From JANMDU01 sp031418715 (lineage in GTDB: Bacteria; Pseudomonadota; Gammaproteobacteria; Burkholderiales; Burkholderiaceae_C), in contig JANOJL010000045.1 in the NCBI GenBank assembly GCA_031418715.1, forward strand, positions 324,557-388,556: 64,000 bases of DNA, written 5' to 3'. The notes beneath the pieces were generated by a model that made no database searches, was not told the DNA's origin, and was given only the letters and a program-made list of their open reading frames with translations. Shown here one piece after another: positions 58,927 to 64,000 of the stretch (the first letter of the stretch is position 1; the number at the start of each line of letters is the position of its first letter). Made by a program: the position numbers and the translations under genes.

Positions 58927-59231
58927 GGGGAAGTCTTCTCAGAAGAAACAAGGGAAGTAAAAAGGGTAGGAGGGGCCTGGCTGCTGGCCACAGAAACAGG
59001 CACAGGATCGTGGCCGCCATCACACCAAGGGTTACAGCGCATCAATCGCCGCGCGCTCAAAAGGCTGCCGCGACCCGCACCATGCGTTTGCAAAGCCTCG
59101 AGCGCGTAAGCCGAGCAGGTCGGCGTGAAGCGGCAAGCGCTGCCCAACCAAGGGCTAAGCAGCAAGCGATAGCCTTGCACCACGCCAATCAGCAAGCGCT
59201 GCATATACATTTGTATTTGGGTCTGGATCAT
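58923..59231 (-). CDS. yidD: membrane protein insertion efficiency factor
   Basis: 102 residues. The YidD hallmark GYRLLLSPWLGSACRFTPTC followed by SAYALEALQTHGAGRG and CNPWCDGGHDPV is complete; the first helix is amphipathic and the C-terminal tail is variable. It helps YidC-dependent insertion. The first ATG overlaps the rnpA stop (ATGA); an internal Met (MQRLLIGVV) could also start it. Confidence 0.93.
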   Translation of the reverse strand: MIQTQIQMYMQRLLIGVVQGYRLLLSPWLGSACRFTPTCSAYALEALQTHGAGRGSLLSARRLMRCNPWCDGGHDPVPVSVASSQAPPTLFTSLVSSEKTSP

Positions 59232-59704
59232 GCAGACACCTTGCTAACTTTGCCAAACAGGGTCAGCAATTCTTGGCGGACAGCCAGCTTCAAAGCCGCA
59301 GAGGTGGCGCTTTTGAATTGCTCGCGCGACCACGAAGCAGCTAAGCGGACCACGAAGTAGCCCGAAGGAAGTTGGTCTTTGAGTTCGCTGGACACGGCGT
59401 AAACTTGGCGTTTGATGGTGTTGCGCGTCACAGCGCGTTTGGCCCAGCGTTTGGGACAAATCACACCAACGACAGCTTGGGTCAATGGCTTCACGGGCTT
59501 GGGTGGCTGGGTCGCTAGCTCAGGTTGCACGTTAGGCAAGCCAGACTCCAAGCTCTGAGCGAAGTGCAAAGCAAAATGTGCGCTGCGCCAAACGCCGCTT
59601 TGCTTTTGCGCTTCTGGTGCTTTGCGCCGACTGGCATCGAGCACCACAGCAAACTGCTCGGCGGTTTTCAGGTGAGCAAGCAAGGCGTGCGCCGCTCTGA
59701 CCAA
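59228..59704 (-). CDS. rnpA: ribonuclease P protein component
   Basis: 158 residues, with the RNase P signature KRWAKRAVTRNTIKRQVY. It assists the catalytic RNA in 5' processing of tRNA precursors. An insertion relative to E. coli RnpA (ARRKAPEAQKQSGVW and the SLESGLPNVQPELATQPPKP region) is common in Comamonadaceae. The start is a TTG preceded by AGGG at four bases, since an in-frame stop lies three codons upstream and no ATG or GTG is available before the conserved N-terminus. Confidence 0.92.
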   Translation of the reverse strand: MVRAAHALLAHLKTAEQFAVVLDASRRKAPEAQKQSGVWRSAHFALHFAQSLESGLPNVQPELATQPPKPVKPLTQAVVGVICPKRWAKRAVTRNTIKRQVYAVSSELKDQLPSGYFVVRLAASWSREQFKSATSAALKLAVRQELLTLFGKVSKVSA

Positions 59705-59724
59705 GACACCCTAAGAGGGGTTCG

Positions 59725-59859
59725 TTAGACAGCGAGGCGCTTGCGGCCTTTGGCGCGACGTGCATTGATCACAGCGCGGCCGCCTTTGGTTTTCATGCGC
59801 ACGAGAAAGCCATGGGTGCGGGCGCGGCGAGTTTTAGAAGGTTGGTAAGTACGTTTCAT
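59725..59859 (-). CDS. rpmH: 50S ribosomal protein L34
   Basis: 44 residues, full length: MKRTYQPSKTRRARTHGFLV and RMKTKGGRAVINARRAKGRK. The ribosome-binding site AGGA lies seven bases before the ATG; an upstream extension is rejected. It heads the rpmH-rnpA-yidD-yidC-mnmE run and faces dnaA across a 399-nt gap. Confidence 0.98.
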   Translation of the reverse strand: MKRTYQPSKTRRARTHGFLVRMKTKGGRAVINARRAKGRKRLAV

Positions 59860-59951
59860 GACGACATCCTGATGGAGAGGAGATTGCGAAAAGGCTTGCT
59901 GGGCAAGGCAAGGTTTGCAACTCATCAGCCCGTTTTCAAGCGCAACCCATG

Positions 59952-59960
59952 ATTATCGCA
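59952..59960 (-). promoter_or_regulatory. extended -10 promoter candidate for rpmH
   Basis: On the minus strand TGCGATAAT matches an extended -10 (TGn + GATAAT); no good -35 is seen. Confidence 0.35.
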
Positions 59961-59983
59961 GATTTCAAACCCCTGCCGCACCC

Positions 59984-59992
59984 TTATTCACA
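59984..59992 (+). promoter_or_regulatory. DnaA box
   Basis: TTATTCACA, matching the TTATNCACA consensus, in the rpmH-dnaA gap. Confidence 0.7.
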
Positions 59993-60173
59993 CGATAGTT
60001 AAAGCCTGATAAGGGCTTGGCGCGGTTTGTGATGGCAAACTCTGATGTAGCCATCGCACCTCAAGCTCAGGTTTAAGCCCATGGCGCGTCGCGCGCCGTT
60101 TGTGGCTCGGCACTCAAGGCTTTGTAAGTACACACTACAGCAAACTGGCTGCGTATATTTTTGTAACGCGCTT

Positions 60174-60182
60174 TGTGGATAA
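60174..60182 (-). promoter_or_regulatory. DnaA box
   Basis: TGTGGATAA, the exact complement of TTATCCACA, 76 nt before the dnaA start codon. It may autoregulate dnaA or be part of the origin. Confidence 0.8.
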
Positions 60183-60222
60183 CTCCGATTTCAAATTAAA
60201 ATCTAGCCTCAGAAAAACAGAT

Positions 60223-60231
60223 TTATCCACA
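60223..60231 (+). promoter_or_regulatory. DnaA box
   Basis: TTATCCACA, perfect match, 27 nt before the dnaA start codon; with the box at 60174 it faces inwards. Confidence 0.8.
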
Positions 60232-60258
60232 AGACGTGATCGTTAGAAGAAGAGCAAT

Positions 60259-61830
60259 ATGAAGATGACCGAGGGGCAAGAAACATGGCAATCAGCGCAG
60301 GGTTTATTGCCCCAAGAGCTTGAGCACAAAAGCGACGAGACGCCTGATTTAGGCAACGCCGGTTCTCTTCTGCCTGCCCAAAAACTGGAAGCTTCGGTTG
60401 AAGCCAAGACACTCTGGATGCGTTGCTTGGCCGTTTTGGCGCAGGAATTGCCCGAGCAACAATACATCACCTGGATCAAGCCGTTGCAAGCCGTGGTGGC
60501 TGCGGATCTGTCCAAACTCACCGTCTTGGTGGCCAATCGCTTCAAACTGGATTGGGTGCGCGCCCAATACGCCGGAAAGATCAGCGCTGTGGCTGATGCG
60601 CTCTGCCGCAATATCACCGGGCAAAGTATTCAAATTGAGTTAGCGCTTGCTCCTCGTGAATCTCCCGTCAAGGCTTACTCTTCTGGATCAGGATTGGTTC
60701 AAAATATTTATGGCGGACTAGCAACGGGTGAGCCAAGCTATGCCTCATCAGCGGCCATCGCACCCCCCACGTCGGGAATGTTGACAGAGGATGAATCGGC
60801 GGGCGGTTTCAAATCCCGCATCAACACCGCTTTAAATTTCGACACATTGGTTGAAGGTTCGGCCAATCGCATGGCGCGTGCTGCAGCTTTGCATGTTTCC
60901 AACAACATGGGGGCTTTGTACAACCCGCTCTTTATATATGGCGGCGTCGGCTTGGGCAAAACCCATTTGCTACATGCCGTGGGCAATGCCTTGCTGGCCG
61001 CCAAACCTGGCGCAAAAGTGATGTATACCCATGCTGAGCAGTTTGTTTCGGATGTGGTGCGCGCCTATCAGCGCAAGACTTTTGACGAATTCAAAGCACG
61101 TTATCACCAGCTTGATTTACTCTTGATCGATGATGTGCAGTTCTTTGCCAACAAAGACCGTACACAAGAAGAATTCTTCAATGCCTTTGAAGCCCTGTTG
61201 GCCAAAAAGAGCCACATTGTCATGACCAGCGACACCTATCCCAAGGGGCTGACCGACATGCACCAGCGGCTCGTTTCCCGCTTCGATTCGGGTCTTTCGG
61301 TCGCGATTGAGCCACCCGAGCTGGAAATGCGGGTGGCGATTCTGATCAACAAAGCAATTCAAGAAGGCTCATCCATGCCGGAAGAGGTGGCTTTCTTCGT
61401 CGCAAAAAATGTGCGTTCCAACGTGCGTGAGCTTGAAGGCGCGCTCAGAAAGATTCTGGCTTATTCTCGTTTCAACCAAAAAGAAGTGTCGATTCCGCTG
61501 GCCAGAGAGGCTCTGCGCGACCTGCTTTCGATTCAAAACCGACAAATCGGCGTAGAGAACATCCAAAAAACCGTTGCTGATTTTTACAAAATCAAAATCG
61601 CCGACATGTATTCCAAAAAGCGCCCCGCATCCATCGCCAGACCACGCCAAATCGCCATGTATTTAGCCAAAGAGCTGACCCAAAAGAGCCTGCCCGAGAT
61701 CGGCGAGCTGTTTGGCGGCCGGGATCACACCACCGTCCTGCATGCCGTTCGCAAAATTGGTGCTGAACGCCTCCTCTTTTCGGAGCTCAACCAGCAACTC
61801 CACGTCCTCGAACAAACACTCAAAGGCTAA
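60259..61830 (+). CDS. dnaA: chromosomal replication initiator DnaA
   Basis: 523 residues, longer than E. coli DnaA because of about 45 extra N-terminal residues before TLWMRCLAVLAQELPEQQYI (domain I) and a longer domain II. Walker A GGVGLGKT (228-235), Walker B LLIDDVQFF, and the domain IV signature GGRDHTTVLHAVRKI are intact. It opens the origin by binding DnaA boxes. GAAGAG precedes the ATG; an alternative start is Met3. Strand orientation of genes reverses here, as expected at a replication origin. Confidence 0.98.
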   Translation: MKMTEGQETWQSAQGLLPQELEHKSDETPDLGNAGSLLPAQKLEASVEAKTLWMRCLAVLAQELPEQQYITWIKPLQAVVAADLSKLTVLVANRFKLDWVRAQYAGKISAVADALCRNITGQSIQIELALAPRESPVKAYSSGSGLVQNIYGGLATGEPSYASSAAIAPPTSGMLTEDESAGGFKSRINTALNFDTLVEGSANRMARAAALHVSNNMGALYNPLFIYGGVGLGKTHLLHAVGNALLAAKPGAKVMYTHAEQFVSDVVRAYQRKTFDEFKARYHQLDLLLIDDVQFFANKDRTQEEFFNAFEALLAKKSHIVMTSDTYPKGLTDMHQRLVSRFDSGLSVAIEPPELEMRVAILINKAIQEGSSMPEEVAFFVAKNVRSNVRELEGALRKILAYSRFNQKEVSIPLAREALRDLLSIQNRQIGVENIQKTVADFYKIKIADMYSKKRPASIARPRQIAMYLAKELTQKSLPEIGELFGGRDHTTVLHAVRKIGAERLLFSELNQQLHVLEQTLKG

Positions 61831-61864
61831 TTCACTTTTTTCAAGCCAAAACCACCCAGCCAAA

Positions 61865-61915
61865 AGTACCGTTTGCCCTTAAATATATTGCGCTAACTGC
61901 TATCAATTTAGGACT
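61865..61915 (-). repeat. degenerate TATAACGG element candidate downstream of dnaA
   Basis: CCGTTTGCCCTTAAATATAT then TGCGCTAACTGCTATCAATT resembles the core-to-palindrome half of copy 12 with gaps. The match is weak. Confidence 0.35.
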
Positions 61916-61960
61916 TTTCGAGCGAAAATGCTCAAGAGTTCTTGGCTTCAAGGACAAAGC

Positions 61961-62160
61961 TGTGGATAAATTTTGAACAAACCCATACTTATGCACAAGC
62001 CCACTTATTTTTGTCTAAGTTATTCAAACTCATCCACATACCCGTTGAAGCTGTACACAGGATTGCACTTGCGCTAAACCCATGATTTTTCAGGCGAAAA
62101 TACGGTTGTCCACACAAACCTCTCGCCCTTATCTACTACTACTATCTTATTTAATTGATT
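61961..62160 (+). other. likely replication origin (oriC) with basal unwinding site
   Basis: The dnaA-dnaN gap holds a cluster of DnaA-box-like sequences: TGTGGATAA (61961-61969, complement of the perfect box), TTATGCACA (61989-61997), TTATTCAAA (62020-62028), TCATCCACA (62030-62038) and TTGTCCACA (62106-62114); the last three have one mismatch. After the 62106 box comes a GC-rich spacer and then CTACTACTACTAT (62133-62145), whose complement is a run of TAG trinucleotides. An AT-rich tract follows at 62146-62166. This box, GC-rich, DnaA-trio order is that of a bacterial basal unwinding system. Confidence 0.75.
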
Positions 62161-62182
62161 TAAAGAACAAGAGGCTGACAAC

Positions 62183-63289
62183 ATGATCGTACTCAAGGCA
62201 ACCCAAGAAAAACTGCTCTCGCTCTTGCAATCCGTTTGCGGCATCGTCGAACGCAGGCATACCTTGCCAATCCTTGCCAACGTCTTGATGCGTAAAACCG
62301 AAGGCAACTTGCAGCTCACCACCAGCGATCTCGAAATTCAGATCCGCACCACCGCCAGCATCGACGGCGACGCCGGCAACTTTGCCACCACCGTTGGCGC
62401 ACGCAAGTTGATCGACATCTTGCGCACCATGCCTGCTGACCAAACCGTATCTCTCGAATCCAGTCAAAACAAACTCATCCTCAAAGGCGGCAAAAGCAAA
62501 TTCACCTTGCAAACCTTGGTGGCAGAAGATTTCCCGCTGGTGCAAGAAGCAGCCAACTTTGGGCCGGCCTTCGCTGTACCGCAAAAAGTTTTGAAGAATT
62601 TGCTCGCACAAGTTTCGTTTGCGATGGCGGTGCATGACATCCGCTATTACCTCAACGGCATTTTGTTCGTTGCAGAAGGCAAGCAGCTCTCCATCGTTGC
62701 GACGGACGGCCATCGCCTTGCGTTCGCTTCTGCGCAGCTCGATGTCGAAGTGCCAAAGCAAGAAGTCATCTTGCCGCGTAAGACGGTGCTGGAATTGCAG
62801 CGTTTGCTCTCCGACATCGAAGGCGATATCAACATGCAATTTGCTGGCAACCAAGCCAAATTCAGTTTCGCAGAGATGGAATTCGTCACCAAGCTGGTCG
62901 AAGGCAAATTCCCCGATTACAACCGCGTGATTCCGAAGAACCATAAAAACATCATCACCGTGGGCCGTGCCGCGCTGCTCGCTACATTGCAGCGCACCGC
63001 CATCCTCACCAGCGATAAATTCAAAGGCGTGCGCCTCAACATCGATCCAGGTACCCTGCGCGTGGCGGCCAACAATGCTGAGCAAGAAGAAGCCGTGGAC
63101 GAGATCGATATCGACTACACCGGTGACAGCATTGAGATTGGTTTTAACGTCACGTATCTCATCGATGTGCTGGCCAATATGGATCAAGAAATGGCGCGCA
63201 TTGAGTTGAGTGATTCCAACAGCTCAGCGCTGTTCACCCTGCCTGATGACAGTAATTTCAAGTATGTCGTGATGCCGATGCGGATTTAG
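62183..63289 (+). CDS. dnaN: DNA polymerase III sliding clamp (beta subunit)
   Basis: 368 residues, standard length, three repeated clamp domains (starts at about 1, 128 and 250; MIVLKATQEKLLSLLQSVCG, VATDGHRLAFASAQ, and VVMPMRI as the conserved C-terminus). It encircles DNA and tethers polymerase III. It lies between the origin and gyrB. A long antisense reading frame of 346 codons covers most of it but has no support as a gene. Confidence 0.98.
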   Translation: MIVLKATQEKLLSLLQSVCGIVERRHTLPILANVLMRKTEGNLQLTTSDLEIQIRTTASIDGDAGNFATTVGARKLIDILRTMPADQTVSLESSQNKLILKGGKSKFTLQTLVAEDFPLVQEAANFGPAFAVPQKVLKNLLAQVSFAMAVHDIRYYLNGILFVAEGKQLSIVATDGHRLAFASAQLDVEVPKQEVILPRKTVLELQRLLSDIEGDINMQFAGNQAKFSFAEMEFVTKLVEGKFPDYNRVIPKNHKNIITVGRAALLATLQRTAILTSDKFKGVRLNIDPGTLRVAANNAEQEEAVDEIDIDYTGDSIEIGFNVTYLIDVLANMDQEMARIELSDSNSSALFTLPDDSNFKYVVMPMRI

Positions 63290-63307
63290 ATTTCCTACGA
63301 AGGAAAC

Positions 63308-63337
63308 GGGGGCTTCGGCCCCCTTAAGTGTTTTAAG
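63308..63337 (+). terminator. strong hairpin between dnaN and gyrB
   Basis: GGGGGC-TTCG-GCCCCC, a perfect six-bp GC stem with a stable UUCG tetraloop, 18 nt past the dnaN stop. The following TTAAGTGTTTTAAG is only moderately U-rich, so it may be a terminator or a processing or stabilising element. Confidence 0.65.
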
Positions 63338-63376
63338 AGTTTGTGTTTTGTTGTTTTTAGTGAATTGAGAAGCCTG

Positions 63377-64000
63377 ATGAGTGAGTCTGAAAAATCAAAA
63401 GAAGTTGTTGATAACAGCGTGAAAGCAAGCCCGTCTACCGCAGCTGGCAGCGCGGAATACGGCTCAGACTCGATCCAGATCCTTGAAGGCTTGGAAGCTG
63501 TACGCAAGCGTCCTGGTATGTACATTGGCGATACATCAGACGGCACGGGCTTGCATCATTTGGTGTTTGAGGTGGTGGATAACTCAATTGATGAAGCGCT
63601 CGCAGGTCATTGCGACGATATCGTCGTCACCATCCATACCGACAATTCGATCAGTGTGGTGGACAACGGACGCGGTATTCCTACTGGCGTGAAAATGGAT
63701 GACAAGCACGAGCCTAAGCGTTCGGCATCTGAGATTGCGCTGACGGAATTGCACGCCGGAGGCAAATTTAACCAAAATAGTTACAAGGTTTCGGGCGGTT
63801 TGCACGGCGTAGGCGTGAGCTGTGTGAACGGGCTATCGAAGTGGTTACGGCTGACCGTGCGCCGCGAAGGGCAGATGCATCAGTTGGAGTTTGCGCAAGG
63901 GGCAGTGCAAAACCGCATCATTGAAAAGCGTGATGGCGTGGAAGTCTCCCCGATGCGCGTGGCTGGCCAAACGGAAAAGCGCGGCACAGAAGTGCATTTC
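63377..64000 (+). CDS. gyrB: DNA gyrase subunit B, N-terminal part (cut by window edge)
   Basis: 208 codons are visible and the frame is open at the edge. The GHKL ATPase shows the N-box EVVDNSIDEALAG, the DNGRGIPTG loop and GGLHGVGVSCVN. The start at MSESEKSKEVV gives a short variable head before YGSDSIQILEGLEAVRKRPG. It introduces negative supercoils with GyrA. It is separated from dnaN by the UUCG hairpin. Confidence 0.96.
   Translation, partial: MSESEKSKEVVDNSVKASPSTAAGSAEYGSDSIQILEGLEAVRKRPGMYIGDTSDGTGLHHLVFEVVDNSIDEALAGHCDDIVVTIHTDNSISVVDNGRGIPTGVKMDDKHEPKRSASEIALTELHAGGKFNQNSYKVSGGLHGVGVSCVNGLSKWLRLTVRREGQMHQLEFAQGAVQNRIIEKRDGVEVSPMRVAGQTEKRGTEVHF

Noticed and set aside
6140..61915. 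CRISPR array or insertion sequence as explanation for the TATAACGG repeats
   Set aside because: Copies are scattered kilobases apart rather than regularly spaced, no cas genes or transposase are nearby, and the element is too short to code for one.
62147..63187. 346-codon open frame antisense to dnaN
   Set aside because: It is the mirror of a highly conserved essential gene, has no family motifs, and its composition follows dnaN codon positions.
1..64000. tRNA or rRNA genes
   Set aside because: No cloverleaf-compatible CCA-ended stretch or rRNA-like sequence was noticed in any gap; a covariance-model scan would settle it.

Overview
The window is a chromosomal segment of a betaproteobacterium, most likely family Comamonadaceae (order Burkholderiales). 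The evidence is gene order and protein types: rpmH-rnpA-yidD-yidC-mnmE facing dnaA-dnaN-gyrB, fur divergent from bamE-dapB, exbB-exbD-leuS-lptE, type-2 argC, TctDE-like signalling genes, and a short interspersed repeat of a kind I associate with this family. No rRNA, tRNA, transposase, integrase, phage gene or CRISPR array was seen.

Layout. 1-5.2 kb: a minus-strand signalling operon (CHASE2-Ser/Thr kinase, PP2C phosphatase, FHA protein, second CHASE2 protein cut by the window edge). 5.4-10.4 kb: TerC-family protein, sucCD, divergent argC, a cyclic-nucleotide-binding-domain protein. 10.6-20.4 kb: a tight ten-gene minus-strand catabolic cluster (SDR, cupin, alpha/beta hydrolase, IclR regulator, ThDP enzyme, aspartate-dehydrogenase-like protein, aldehyde dehydrogenase, VOC extradiol-type dioxygenase, 75-aa recombinase-like HTH protein, Rieske oxygenase) with a divergent second SDR. 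21.4-27.8 kb: TctDE-like two-component pair convergent with a sugar ABC importer. 28-37.5 kb: arginase, the lptE/leuS/exbD/exbB/dapB/bamE run, fur, pgpA, CinA-family amidase. 37.6-42.8 kb: Tat-exported nitroreductase-like lipoprotein with a membrane partner, divergent LysR, NTF2-like protein and an FMN/Fe-S glutamate-synthase-like protein. 42.8-55.5 kb: conserved hypothetical, AmpG-like permease, O-antigen ligase, glycosyltransferase, methyltransferase, zinc-finger protein, ilvE, radA, lipB, M48 protease, DUF898 membrane protein, GST. 55.6-64 kb: the origin region.

Replication origin. Almost everything left of about 60 kb is on the minus strand and dnaA-dnaN-gyrB are on the plus strand. DnaA boxes lie on both sides of dnaA. 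The dnaA-dnaN gap also carries a DnaA-box / GC-rich / TAG-trinucleotide arrangement followed by an AT-rich tract, which looks like a basal unwinding site, so oriC is best placed there.

Two repeat families run through the window. The first is a 50-75 bp palindromic element (arms around TTGCTAT...ATAGCAA, core TATAACGGCTA, tail GGCCGATTT), with at least 15 recognisable copies, roughly one per 4 kb. Many sit in gaps, but several lie in frame inside genes (VOC dioxygenase, ThDP enzyme, SDR, LeuRS, MnmE and perhaps LipB) and two supply the stop codon of a gene. The second is a set of about 90-125 bp long imperfect inverted repeats, all placed between neighbouring minus-strand genes. The best candidates for undescribed biology are the protein-coding repeat element, the 10 kb catabolic cluster, and the kinase/FHA locus with its repeated KTQV-type threonine motifs.
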